Below are positions 11,229 to 23,205 of a stretch of DNA of 64,000 nucleotides, in pieces. The stretch is from Solen grandis (Eukaryota > Mollusca > Bivalvia > Adapedonta > Solenidae), in NCBI GenBank assembly GCA_021229015.1, contig CM037794.1, positions 41,001,126 through 41,065,125 of the forward strand, in the 5' to 3' direction. The first letter of the stretch is position 1. Each line of letters opens with the position of its first letter. The notes beneath the pieces were generated by a model, which was not told where the DNA came from, searched no databases, and worked only from the letters and a program-made list of their open reading frames with translations. Made by a program: the position numbers and the translations under genes.

Positions 11229-11870
11229 ATATCACTATTATAAGATTCTTTTTCTCTTCTGTTTATACCTGTTGTGCGCTGGTCCAGCAAATATTAGTCC
11301 AAATACCATGTATATATACATAGATATTCACAGACGCTATATGTTGCTGTTTACATGTATGTATGTGTATTCGCATGTGTTCTGGCTTATGTCAGGCCGG
11401 GTGATTTACTGGATCCAACTTTATGTTGACTGTCCTACATTGCTATTGTTGAGACACTATAATTTTCCAGTGACTCCCAGTGACGGATACTAAATACACT
11501 ACAATACCTACCGATTGAAATGATTTTGGCATTGAAGACAGACAGTCAGCATCATGTTCTCTTCAATGCCATGAGTTATATATTGCTTACAAATGTTTAA
11601 ATGAAGAAAAATGTCAATTAGAATTATCGCAAATACTCAGATTCTGTCGATCATTTCCGGTGTGTGTGTGTTTGTGTGCGTGTGTGTGTGTGTGTCGCAA
11701 CCATCCACAGAATGAGAAACATTCCAACTCTCATGTCTTGTTCTTCGCTTCATGTATTACTTCGCTGTCTTCAAACTGCTTTATTTTGCAAACACTTCCG
11801 ACAGTCAAGTGATTTTAGGTTACAGGTATAAAACAGTGTAGATTAGACAACAACATGATTGAACGTGTAT
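11229..11870. other. 3' flank of ARF-like gene, no gene seen
   Basis: No recognisable coding sequence. A (GT)n tract lies at about 11660-11694. No clear AATAAA close to the stop codon was found. Confidence 0.5.
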
Positions 11871-11929
11871 AATTGAACCACACGCACACATGCAAACTCG
11901 CAAACACACACCAACTACATCCCTTTTAT

Positions 11930-12062
11930 AAACATACACACCCACTAAACCCCAGCTCTTCTCTCTCTCTTACACACACATACACCCGCTACACACCCTG
12001 TTATGCTCTCTCTCTTTCTGTCTCTCACACACATATACACACCCGCTATACACCCTGTCATG

Positions 12063-12104
<42 letters not shown>

Positions 12105-12253
12105 CCTGCAAACCCCTATACGCGTCATCTCCTCTCTCTCTCTCCCACACAAACATATACACTCCTGCTACAAACCTCTCTCTCTCCTTCTCTCTCTCTC
12201 TCTCTCAAACATATACACACCTGCTACAAACCCTGTCATGCTCTCTCTCTCTA

Positions 12254-12285
<32 letters not shown>

Positions 12286-12442
12286 GCACACACACACAAA
12301 CATACCTGCTACAAACCCTGCCATGCTCTCTCTCTCTATCTCTCTCTCTCTCACACACACACACACCCACTTCCTTTCTCTTTCTCTCATACACACACAC
12401 ACACGCACACACACATACACACCTGCTTCAAACCCTTCCATG

Positions 12443-12479
<37 letters not shown>

Positions 12480-12480
12480 A
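11930..12480 (+). repeat. compound CT/CA minisatellite
   Basis: Five to seven degenerate units run (CT)n, (CA)n, then a short unique linker of the form CACCTGCTACAAACCCTG.CATG before the next (CT)n. Unit length is roughly 55-100 bp because the dinucleotide blocks vary. Long reading frames here only encode Ser/Leu and His/Thr runs and are not genes. Confidence 0.85.
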
Positions 12481-12967
12481 TACAAAAATAATATGCACGA
12501 GAAAGTTTGCTTGTTATTGCTTCAAACAACACGTTTTAAGCAAATTCTTTTTTAAAAAATTCTCCAGACAGATTAAATACTAAAGAAAAAGTTAACGTTA
12601 AGCGATACAAGTCTTTTAAACTAGAAACACCACAGGCATAATATGACCTTTCTTTCTTTCGCATAATAATGATGATACGAATAAAAGAAACCATCTTTGA
12701 CTGAAATTCGAAAGACAAGAAAAGATAAAGATAAAATTCTGTTTGATTTTATTAAGCTCAAAGAAATTCTATTTTCATGAATCGAAAAAGACAAAAGCAA
12801 CAAATAAATTTCCCGCGTTTCAACTAAGCGTTTTGAATCCATGAATTTTGATTACTACTAATTATTTTCAATTTACGTGTAAAATCGAACACAGAAAGAT
12901 GGTTTAAAGTATATAAAAGTGATCTTATGAAGAATAGTATTGTACTGCGTACATTTACTACAAAACA

Positions 12968-12968
<1 letters not shown>

Positions 12969-13031
<63 letters not shown>
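12969..13031. repeat. (TA)n microsatellite
   Basis: Sixty-three bp of uninterrupted TA, a likely cruciform or assembly-slippage site. Confidence 0.95.
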
Positions 13032-13034
<3 letters not shown>

Positions 13035-13221
13035 CAAATGTGACTTTTATGTAAGGTTTAACGTTTAGTGACACGGGGCCAAGTTGCATAATGGGTTTGT
13101 ACTTTTCATACCATTTCCTTTGGTTAAAACAAAAACTTTCATTTTGTCTACAGTTCTAGACGGTATACAAACTACCTTGATAAATATATATATAAAGGCA
13201 CAAGTTATGGTTCATTAAAAA

Positions 13222-13380
13222 TGAGACGCCGTGGTCCATTGGTAACGTACCCGACCGACGACCGCTGTGAGTTAGAACCCCGTTTGGGGCAAGGATTTTA
13301 CATGATCTTCCCGGGGTCAAAGTATTGGTCCTACCCAGGAACCGCGGAGAGGAGTTAGTTCTGCAATTAGGCGTCGCTGG
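13222..13380 (+). repeat. tRNA-derived SINE family C, plus
   Basis: The head reads GACGCCGTGGTCCATTGGTA (A box) with B-box-like GAGTTAGAACCCC, followed by GGGGCAAGGATTTTACATGA and TATTGGTCCTACCCAGGAAC. It matches the reverse complement of the 8500-8642 copy in order and spacing. Confidence 0.6.
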
Positions 13381-13642
13381 TATTATGTGGTAAACAACAA
13401 AGTCAGATGGTATATTCCTGAATCTGGCTACTGATGTTAATTTCACATAATGATTTGTATTCTACACTGCATTTTTTTTCCTTCCACTTTTTCCTTATTT
13501 CAAAGACATTAAACAGGTCTTTGCTTATTCATATGAACTCGATTTAGTTTAATCCATTATTTCGGATCTGCAGTTTTTAAGTCTTTAACTGATTATTCAT
13601 ATACATTTCAAATATGATCTTTTGAGTCATTTCAATAACAAT

Positions 13643-13674
<32 letters not shown>

Positions 13675-14160
13675 TAAAATGAGCATATTTCGCCCATGAA
13701 AATCTTCTCGGGCGTTCGCATGGGTTTAAGACTCGCGGTAGCGGTAACCAAAAGCAGGCATTGCTGATTTGCATATTTTCCACAACCGTTTACACCGCAA
13801 TGTATAATTCCGCGCTCACTTGCGTATAAATTCAAGGCGATTATATACATCAGGTCATGACTTCCTTAGGTGTGCAATTTATGAATGGAGCCTTACTCCG
13901 GATCATTATGAAACAAAAAAAAAGCGCTCAACGAACTGAGAGACTGCCGGTGAGATTAACAAGAAACAAAGATCGAGTTCAGCTGATTTGCTACTAGTGA
14001 CTTTAGCAGTGGGCGTCATATGACTTTCTTTCCATCATGTAAATACTGTCGACAGTCTCTCGGTGCATTAAGCGCTTTGAATTTATGTGGGTGGAAATTT
14101 AAAAAATCGGAGTGAACAAGCCGTAATTAAACAGCTTTTATGTCGCCTGTATATATTTGA
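13381..14160. other. intergenic, no gene seen
   Basis: AT-rich with an (ATTT)n tract near 13638-13671. No supported exon on either strand. Confidence 0.5.
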
Positions 14161-14167
14161 AAAATAT

Positions 14168-14275
14168 ATATGTTAGGGTTTAACAATACACCGACATATT
14201 TCAGTCATTCTGGGGCATTGTTCACATGAGATTGATCTAGCACTGTCTCAATGCGAAAACTCGCATCCTGAGACG
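14168..14275 (-). repeat. SINE family A tail, minus, decayed
   Basis: Contains GGGTTTAACAATACACCGAC followed by ATATTTCAGTCATTCTGGGG, the inverted form of the family A 3' tail (GACTGAAATACTGTCGG...TTAAACCC). The tRNA head is not visible. Confidence 0.45.
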
Positions 14276-15127
14276 AGTTACTCACACAAACAGTTAAATG
14301 TTTTTTTGGGGGGAGTTGTCTGTTTTTTGTTGTTGTTGTTGTTTTGTTGTTGTTGTTGTTTTTTGTTTTTTTTTGGGGGGGGGGTTGTCTGGTTTCCCGT
14401 CTTCCTCAAGATTACAGATAATGTAGTGTAAGGGCAAGGTTCCCCAGCCAGGAACCAGACAATGAAACTTATTGGAACACATTGTGTGAGCAACTCGCCC
14501 AAAATACTGGGCCATACCACAATATGCTGGAGTTATACCTTACCATTTTTGACCACTTTGATATGTTGTGTTATGTTGTTGTGTTTATGATACACATGTA
14601 TGATTAGTTAATCAAAACGTTCGTTATTAGTCTTGCCGTGTCCAGATCCTCACGTGTATTTTGATTTAACAGACATATACACTAACAAGGGTTCTGAGTC
14701 CAAATTTTGAAATTCTTCATATATGATTTACAATGAAGACTTTTTATGATCAACCAATTCTGATAAATCAATAAAATTAATGGCTATAACAAAGGTAAAT
14801 AATGCCTCTACCAAGAAACATTTACCTTGGAAGAATTCGTTAAAGCATCTGTCCACAAATGACACTTAACTGTGACCAAAATCGTCTATTTTAGTTAGTC
14901 CATCACGAAGTCGCCATTGTAACTAATGAATATATATCGAAATTGCCATTTTATTTTGTACATAACATGTTGAGTACTGAACCAAGGAAATAATTAGGCG
15001 AGGTAACTCCTGAGCATGTTTTTGCGCGTTTTATGAGAGTTGCGTACCTTTCTCGTCAACGCAAGCAGCCCGTACAGCTGAGGTCATACTTACATTTAAT
15101 CACATGCTAGTTATACCAGTGCCATTT

Positions 15128-15207
15128 TGTTGCGGCCGGGATTGAACCCACGACCTTCCGCTCTCGAAGCGGACGCTCTGGATAGTCACTCGGCCACCGA
15201 GGAAGGT
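15128..15207 (-). repeat. SINE family A tRNA-like head, minus
   Basis: The minus strand reads CCTCGGTGGCCGAGTGACTA (A box) through to GTGGGTTCAATCCCGGCCGC (B box). It is the same head as the copies at 22705, 23841, 26092 and 61160. The remaining body toward 15000 is too decayed to follow. Confidence 0.6.
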
Positions 15208-16330
15208 AAATATTATATAAATAAGTTTGCATTTGCATTCAGAGCCTTTTTCACACTAATGGAATAAATCGTGTTAATAAAATAAAATACTCTTTTGTTT
15301 AGTTTTTAGGGTATCATGACCCATTTCGAGGGTGTCAACAGATATAAAAGTGCCGATTTACCGCCGCCATTATTCGGAAGCATGCGTTCTAAATCCGAAC
15401 GTGCTAATTTTCATACGTAAACGTATTTTAGTTTCAGACAGAAAAAGAATGTTCAGCACGTCCGTAATGTAATTACTGACTAATTGTTGTTCTCACTGTG
15501 AACGGTGTATATCACGAGACCTATTTACGTCAAGTTGCGGAAATTTCCCAGCGATCTTCGGCGAAAATAAAATGGTTTTTGACTATCGCTATCCGTGTAA
15601 TAGCGTTTTAAAGTGATAAAATAATATGGAAAGAAAATACTTATCGGCACGAATAAAGCACACAGCTAGTTATTTAATATGTATTTTTTTTTTTTTTAAA
15701 TATTGTTCTGATTAAATTATTTTGAAAAATATATCCCCATTCCTTCAGTAAAACCATTGTTCTGTAAACAACTACTACTACTGTAAACTATTGTTATTTT
15801 TCGATGACAAAGTCAAATAATATATAATCGTGATTAAATGTTGTCTTGCTAGGTTTGCTAAACGAATAGACATCATTGCATTAAAACCAACCACGAAATC
15901 TGCGGAAATTAGTTCTCACGAAAACTGTTGATTTACTTAAAATGGCGGATGACTACAAATGCTTTTTTTTTCTTTTTTTTTTTTTTTTTTTTAAAGGGAG
16001 GGGGGGGGGATTGGGTACACGAATTATATTTAATTTAGGGTATTGAAGCACATATTTATATATATGATTTAAGAGTATATTTAAGTATATGTGTGTGTGG
16101 CGGCCCTTTAGCTTTAAAGATGTTTATAATATTCATACACATATACATACATTTTTATTGTATGCTATCATTGAATTAGGTAAAACTTGATACATATTTT
16201 CAGATTATTATTCTGAGGTCAAATAAATGTACAGATAAAAAGATATAATCTATTAACATAAAACGAAAAACTTTATTAACTTTAAAACAAACTAGGCTCG
16301 AATTTCACCATCAATACTTAGCGCTCAGGG

Positions 16331-16530
16331 AAAAAAAGTTCCGTTTCTGGTCCCCGGCATATAACAAAGAGGGTCGGTAGGTTTGGATTTTAATTTTTTT
16401 TTTATTTTTTTTTTTTACATGAAACGAAAAGTAAAAAAAAAAGGAAATATTTTTAAGGCGGAAAACTTTAGGATCGGTCGTTAAAAAAGAGGGTTGTTAG
16501 GGAGATCAGAAACGGAACTTTTTTTTTTTT
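16331..16530. mobile_element. 200-bp MITE with AAAGTTCCGTTTCTG termini
   Basis: AAAAAAAGTTCCGTTTCTGG at the left is inverted at the right (TCAGAAACGGAACTTTTTTT). Subterminal GAGGGTCGGTAGG and GAGGGTTGTTAGG repeats lie inside. It is noncoding. The superfamily is not recognised, and the target duplication is obscured by A/T runs. Confidence 0.6.
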
Positions 16531-16797
16531 GGCCTTAGTAATATTTAAATACTTAGGGTCGAATTTCATCATTCTTATTTACCATAATAACTAACTAACT
16601 AACAATATTTGTAAAGAAATGAAATATTGTTAATTATTAGATAAAAAATTATTTCAAATTACTCACGTCCTTGGATATTAAAATAAACAAAACTGGTTGA
16701 ATACGTTTCTAGCTAACTTGAGAAGTTAAGTATAAAATTTAAGTGTATTTTGAGACTGTCATATAAAAAAGTGTTTCTCGTGAAGCATGAAAAAGAT

Positions 16798-16910
16798 GAG
16801 GGAGTTGTTGTTGATGATATTGTAGCTGTTGTTGATGACACTGTTGTTAATGCTGCTGCTACTGCTGCTGATGTTGATGATGATGTTGATGTAGTTGATA
16901 ATTTTGTGTT
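16798..16910. repeat. imperfect trinucleotide repeat (GTT/GAT/GCT)
   Basis: An imperfect array of GTTGTT, GATGAT and GCTGCT triplets. It gives low-complexity frames (Val/Asp or Ser/Thr) on both strands and is not supported as coding. Confidence 0.8.
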
Positions 16911-17010
16911 GGAAATTACTATCAATATTCGTTTTTATTGCTGAATGCATTATGGGCCGGGGGCATTAGTATTGAGTTGAGTTGTCATAGCGACAGTTTT
17001 TAGGTTTCAG

Positions 17011-17110
17011 NNNNNNNNNNNNNNNNNNNNNNNNNNNNNNNNNNNNNNNNNNNNNNNNNNNNNNNNNNNNNNNNNNNNNNNNNNNNNNNNNNNNNNNNNN
17101 NNNNNNNNNN
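17011..17110. other. assembly gap (100 N)
   Basis: Exactly 100 N, a conventional placeholder for a gap of unknown size. A satellite-like unit begins at the first base after the gap. Confidence 0.97.
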
Positions 17111-17405
17111 TCGGCACGAAATAGCTTCAAATCTAAAATTTTAAAAAAAATCCGTAGGTTTCCTCTTTTTTGCAGCTCCTGACCTTATTTTTTGTTCAAT
17201 CTTCATTATTTTTTCACTGTTTATGCATTTAAATAATAAAAATAAACTGAAAGTAAATAACGATGAAAGTATGCAAAGGTCAAGGTCATAATACCGATTA
17301 TTTTATTTTTGGAAATTAAAAAAAATATTTTATAGAAAGTATATGAACAAAAGTTTTAGTTTGTGAAGAGATCTTTCCATTGGTGTTTAGTTTTTGAAGA
17401 TCGGG
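17111..17405 (+). repeat. isolated partial unit of the 330-bp satellite
   Basis: Carries the same ordered blocks as the array at 18760-20040: TTTCCTCTTTTTTGCAGCTC, the AAAGGTCAAGGTCATA box, and GAAGAGATCTTTCCATTGG. A segment is missing between TCAAATCTAAAA and ATCCGTAGG. It is cut at its left by the N gap. Confidence 0.75.
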
Positions 17406-17997
17406 GTTGAATTGGTTGAGTTATAACAGAAAGGCGAAAAGTGTACTTTTAACGAAATTGAAACGCTGTAGTTTCATGAACTTTGAGTCAAACATTATGA
17501 TTTCTTCAGCATTAACACACTGAAAAGTGAAGTGATGTATACTGCAAGGAATACTTGTTTGGTCACGTGATTATGATTTCATGCATATTTAAGCAGAAAT
17601 TATTTAAAAAATCATATAAAATCGACAAGTTGATGTTTGAAGTTGAAATTTGCAAGAATGCCGTAGACTACAATGTGCAAAATGTCCTGAAAAATTCAAG
17701 TGATTCCGTCAACAAACATGGCAGATATTCATGTTTTTCGGATAAGGGCTTGTATACGAAAATCTAGCAATTTGACGTAAGAGAAGAAGGCGGTTATTGG
17801 GTTGGTTACCCACGATCCGGACGTTCCTACGCAGGAAAGGGTGCCCGTGTTGAAAGGTGAATTGCGATGCGTATTTGAGAGAATGAGGTGCATTTTAGGA
17901 TGCAATGGTGTACACCAGGACCGATAAGCACATTGCCTTTGTTATAACGGCTTTCTTCAAACTTTTATCAGGGCTTTCAGCCTCAAGTAGAATTATT

Positions 17998-18237
17998 AGG
18001 TTTTCGCATCGCAGTGCGAAAACCTATTGTTCTTCTTCTGTTTCTTTTTTTTTTTTAGGTTTTCGCATCGCAGTGCGAAAACCTATTGTTCTTCTTCTGT
18101 TTCTTTTTTTTTTTTAGGTTTTCGCATCGCTTGCGAAAACCTATTGTTCTTCTTCTGTTTTATTTTTATTAGGTTTTCGCATCGCTTGCGAAAACCTATT
18201 GTTCTTCTTCTGTTTTATTTTTTTTTTTTTTTTTTTT
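17998..18237 (+). repeat. tandem hairpin array, about 59-bp unit
   Basis: Four units begin AGGTTTTCGCA at 17998, 18057, 18117 and 18171. Each contains the palindrome AGGTTTTCGCA...TGCGAAAACCT (11-bp stem, shorter loop in units 3-4), then TATTGTTCTTCTTCTGTTT and a T-run. Units 1-2 are nearly identical to each other, as are units 3-4. Open frames through it are repeat translations, not genes. Confidence 0.9.
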
Positions 18238-18759
18238 ATTTTTCTAACCTTTTTTTGTGAACGGCATATCACCATGATAGAAAAAAGTCACATTTCTGAT
18301 TTTTTTACCACTTTTGTCCTAAGATCTGAATTTGATCCTCACGTTGAGAAATTTTTCATTTTTGTCTTAGTTTTGCCGCTAGGTGGCGTTTTGTAAAAAT
18401 GACTAAGGGCCAATAACTCTGTTATTTGAGGTCCGATTCAAATGCGGTTTTTTGTATTGTGTTCCTTGTCAGAAACTTAATAAAATATGATACGTTTCAA
18501 TTATTTGCGTATATAAAACTTTCGTGCTACAGGAGGTTGAAAGTTCAAATCTCGAAAAAAACGATGAAATAATGGTAGGTCTACGAAAAACTTGCCCATT
18601 TTTTTCAGAGATGAGATAGAAGAATTTTGTTTGTTGCATATGATTCTCAAGACAAATACGCACAAAATATATGGTGTGGCGATTTTGAGAAATGCATGGT
18701 TTGTCAACAGTATGCGGTCAAACTTTACCAATATTTTCGAAAAATCAACATTTTAAAAG

Positions 18760-20040
18760 CATGACTTTTACGGTTATTTGCAGTTCCTGACTTTATTTTT
18801 TATTCAATCTTCATCATTTTTTCACTGTTAATGCATTTTCATAAAACAAATAAAATAATAGAAAAAAAATCACACATAATATGCAAAGGTCAAGGTCATA
18901 TACCAATTATTATTATTTATATCGGCATAAAATAGCTCCAAATCTAAAAATATTTTATAGAAAGTATATGAACAAAAGTTTTAGTCTGTGAAGAGATCTT
19001 TCCATTGGTGTTTAGTTTTTGAAAATCGAACTTCATTTGATCAAATGACCACAGTCCAAAGTTTGATCCTCTTATCAAACAATTGTATATCCACATGTTT
19101 CCTCTTTTTTGCTGCTCCTGACTTTATTTTTTGTTCAATCTTCATCATTATTTCACTATTTATGCATTTTTATAAAACAAATAAAATCATAGAAAAAAAT
19201 CAAGCATAATTTGCAAAGGTCAAGGTCATATACCAATTATTATTATTTATATCGGCATAAAATAGCTCCAAATCTAAAACTATTTTATAGAAAGTATATG
19301 AACAAAAGTTTTAGTCTGTGAAGAGGTCTTTCCATTGGTGTTTAGTTTTTGAAGATCGGACTTCATTTGATCAAATGACCACAGTCCAAAGTTTGATCCT
19401 TTTATCAAACAATTGTATATCCGTATGTTTCCTCTTTTTTGCTGCTCCTGACTTTATTTTTTGTTCAATCTTCATCATTATTTCACTGTTTATGCATTTT
19501 TATAAAACAAATAAAATCATAGAAAAAAAATCAAGCATTATATGCAAAGGTCAAGGTCATATACCAATAATTGTTATTTTAATCGGCATAAAATAGCTCC
19601 AAATCTAAAAATATTTTATAGAAAGTATATGAACAAAAGTTTTCGTTTGTGAAGAGGTCTTTCCATTGGTGTTTAGTTTTTGAAGATCGGACTTCATTTG
19701 ATCAAATGACCACAGTCCAAAGTTTGATCCTTTTATCAAACAATTGTAAATCCATATGTTGCTTCTTTTTTGCAGCTCCTGACTTTATTTTTGTTCAATC
19801 TTCATCATTTTTTCAGTGTTTATGCATTTAAATAATACAAGTAAACTCATAGTAAATAACGATGAAAATATACAAAGGTCAAGGTCATAATACCGATTAT
19901 TGTTATTTTTATCGGCACAAAATAGCTTCAAATCTAGAAATATTTTAAAGAAGGTATATGAATAAAAGTTTTAGTTCGTGAAGAGATCGTTCTAATGATG
20001 TTTAGTTTTTGAAGATCTGACTTCATTTGATCAATTTACA
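18760..20040 (+). repeat. 330-bp satellite array, about four units
   Basis: The landmark GTGAAGAG.TC.TTC recurs at 18988, 19318, 19649 and 19978 (spacings 330, 331, 329). Each unit has CTTCATTTGATCAAATGACC, GTTTGATCCT.TTATCAAACA (a palindrome) and AAGGTCAAGGTCAT. Because 330 is a multiple of three, the same frame stays open in successive units and mimics a small membrane-protein family. The last unit diverges. Confidence 0.93.
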
Positions 20041-20439
20041 AAAATATTCGAATAAAGTTAATATCAATCAATTATGTCTGCAGTTGAAACCAGTACTCTT
20101 ACTAGTCAAATTAAAAGCGAAAACCAAGATGCCGCTTTGCGGTTCTAGTTATTATTATTATTATTGTCTTGAGCATTACTCCACAACTGTACGGAGTAAA
20201 GTCTATATATTTGACATAGTTAACCACTCATTAATGGCTTTCAGTTGACATCAATTTTTTGACATCTGACCTGCTCAGACGAACACATCTTGTATGTTCT
20301 TTTCATTAAGTTTCAACCGGCACAATCTTGTTTGCATCTGTTTTACTCATTGATGTAAAGTGGCATTCTTATTTTATTTCTTTTAATTTTTTTTGTCATT
20401 CCTTTTTATTTCTTTATAGTAAAATCGTACTGTCCAATG

Positions 20440-20515
20440 CAGGATTTGAACTTGGGACCTTCGGTATTCAAGTCGGACCCTCTACTACGTCGCACATAGC
20501 CACAAAATCTAGCTC
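20440..20515 (-). repeat. possible tRNA-like fragment, minus
   Basis: The minus strand reads GGTCCCAAGTTCAAATCCTG, a B-box-like sequence, with a weak A-box-like segment about 45 bp upstream. It is adjacent to a CAGTTAACCCGTATCAACGG end at about 20547 that resembles pogo-type MITE termini. Both calls are weak. Confidence 0.3.
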
Positions 20516-22284
20516 TGTGGCAAGAAAAAAAACTGTCATACATATACAGTTAACCCGTATCAACGGTGGCCTTTGAATAAGGGTCACCTGACCACAACGG
20601 TCACAGCTGAACCCGCCTGACCAATTTTAATCTAATTATTACTGTGAACAATGGGCACCTGTTTACAGCAGGCAGCGTTCCTTGGTGTGTAATTTACCCG
20701 TGGTGACCGCCTTGTGGTCGAGCCAGATCTTATTGTTTAACCTTCCTTGTTGCTTAGCAACTTCGATTTTTTGGTCTTGGGACTTATGCAAAACAGCCAA
20801 CTATCTCGCAAAGTTCCCGAAAGCAAGACATGGCAGGTGTCTTGTTTGATAAGTTGTTTAAGTACCTATGACAATGGCGCCAATTATTTTCGTCTTTGTT
20901 ATCAATGGATGAGCATTCATTTTTTATCGGCACGGAAAAAATAGATCAAGACTATCAGTCCTGATAAACACCAAACACGGTTTCGATTTTTTAAACTGAG
21001 AATGAAAAGAACATGGATTTGCCGAAACGAACACAAATAAAGGGATATCTCGCTATAATTGTCAATTTATGGCCTCCAGTTAAAAAACATCAACTTGCAA
21101 CATAGCTTATCTGTTGCGTTTGAGTAAAGGTCGAAGAATGAAGGAAAAATCAAACAATATGTGTATGAAAATATTTAATTAATCAGTTTGTGTTTAAATT
21201 CAAGAATTTTACATTTTTCCGACAAAAAAATAGAAAGTTCAGGTAGAATGAAATCAGAATTGAAAGATTGAAAGGTGACTATTAACAATTTACGGAACCT
21301 GTATGGGACATCGCGATTTTTTCCTTGCCATTCACAGACCATCCACGAAACATTTTTTTTTTTACTTATTTCTAGTATGAATTCACTGGAAAATCGGCGA
21401 AAAAAAAAATGCGAGAATTGAAATGAACATTCTTGCATTTTTTCAGCTATCGTCTGCACACCGTAATTTGGTTTTGAAAAAAAAACAAACAAAAAAAACA
21501 AAAAAAAAAAAACGCGAGGAAGTTACTTCGAATCGTATTTTTCCCCATCGAATTTTAGAAAATAACTACAATTTTGGTACAATCGTCCGGAAAAATATGC
21601 CAGATTGTTCAATTATGTCGCATCTTTTTGATAAGTTGGAATTATGCGATGTAGATTTGAAAAAAAAAGAAAGAAAGAAAGAACACACATACGAGATTTG
21701 AAGTTATTTTCTCGAATTTTTTAACGATATTGTCCGGTTGTCCTTAAACACGCAATGGAATTTTTTTTGGCGCAATGGAAATGAATAGACGCAATGGAAT
21801 ATAATGTTTCCATGTAGCTTTATAAATTTCAATTTAAGTCATGATTTGTAGTTAGTATGGTTATGCATAGACTACACTACAAAGACTTTGCTATAGCAAT
21901 AGGCGCCACTTTTTATAATGCAAAAAAAAAAAAAATGGGTCAGATAAAGGTAAACCTACAGCAATAAAGGATCGCTTGCTTTCATATTACAGTTTAATAC
22001 TGGGATTATTGTTAAAACTTATCGGGTAAATTTGCTTAAAATTCTTAAGCTGTCAAAAAGTGATATTGTATATATTTTTCTACACAAAATTTTACCTTTG
22101 TGTTCTAGTAGACTTTTAGCTTTTTTTTTAACTTTTAATATGATTTTTAGGGTTATATTGATGAATTTGAAATAATATAATTATTACAGTTAATAAGAAC
22201 TGCGTATTTTTCGTGTGAATATTATTCTTATTATTTTTTTGTCACTTACGAATTTAGAGTTATTCTATCGTAGAAAGTGGTACT

Positions 22285-22500
22285 GTTTTAGCCCCCTTGT
22301 TTAGTGCTCAGCATATAAGTATAGATGCATGACTGGTTGGCCTGGTGGCAGGATAATGTGATTGGGTGTGATGTCATGCCACATGTCTACGGCGTGATAC
22401 TTAAGTTTGACAGCACAATATCTGTCTCAAGTAGACATCGTCTCTAAAAGACTGAAATACTGTCGGTAGAACGTTCAACCCAACAAACAATCAAAACAAA
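22285..22500 (+). repeat. SINE family A body and tail, plus
   Basis: Starts in the body (TTAGTGCTCAGCATATAAG) and runs through GACTGGTTGGCC, the GTCTACGGCGTGATACT block and the tail GACTGAAATACTGTCGG, ending at an AACAAACA-type terminus. It lacks the tRNA head. Confidence 0.75.
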
Positions 22501-22704
22501 CATATTTATACACAATTAGCATATCAGTATCAGATTTAAATATTTTGTCGTTCATGACATATTGTATAAAGAAATAATAATAATTTTTTTTTTACAGAGT
22601 GCTTCTATAGACCCACAATAGAGATGTTCCGACGGTCCTTTCCTAATTCCCCAGAATTGCGCCTCGGAAACACAATGAATCTATACTATAACCATATTTT
22701 ATGA

Positions 22705-22795
22705 CTTTGGTTTGTCGCGACAAGGGATCGAACCCACGACCTCCCACTCCCGAGGCGGACGCTTTAACCAATCGGTCACCGGGTACGGTCATTGA
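22705..22795 (-). repeat. SINE family A head, minus
   Basis: The minus strand reads GGTGACCGATTGGTTAAAGC (A box) and GTGGGTTCGATCCCTTGTCG (B box), followed by the CAAACC start of the body. It is truncated beyond the head. Confidence 0.65.
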
Positions 22796-23084
22796 GTACT
22801 TGTGCCAAACATCTTTACCTCAAATTTCTATAACTGAGACGGGCTCCAGACTAACTGAGTACGTTCACAATTAAATCCTTCACTGTTTTGATATCAATTC
22901 AATTTCACCTTTCCAAATGAAACGAGTACAAAATTCGATGTGATTGGCTTTACGGAAACGGACGCGTCCTGTGTGTTCAGCATAACATTATTGGGCGATA
23001 AGAAAGTCTTTCTCGAAAATATATAACAAAAAGATCGTCTCTGATTATCATGAATGACAATTGTAAAAAGTAATTTGACTGGTT

Positions 23085-23205
23085 GACTAACTTGTTCCCT
23101 CGAGTTATTATCTCGTTTTCTCGAGATAATAAACTCGTTCTCTCGACTTATTATCTCGTTCCATCGACATAAAAAAGACTAGTGCGTGTTACCTCTATGC
23201 CACCG
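23085..23205. repeat. palindromic CTCGAGATAATA tandem repeat
   Basis: Alternating TTATTATCTCGTT and CTCGAGATAATAA blocks in a unit of about 22 bp repeat roughly three to four times. The sequence TTACCTCTATGCCACCGTA follows; its complement resembles the border of the arrays at 29.8 and 63.3 kb. Confidence 0.65.

Noticed and set aside
11873..12583. Long open frames (up to 236 codons) on both strands
   Set aside because: They translate the CT/CA minisatellite into Ser/Leu/His/Thr or Arg/Glu/Val runs; no complexity or splice context.
16713..16950. Val/Asp- and Ser/Thr-rich small proteins
   Set aside because: All three frames are translations of one imperfect trinucleotide repeat.
17998..18237. 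CRISPR-like array
   Set aside because: Repeats are contiguous with no unique spacers, and the genome is eukaryotic.
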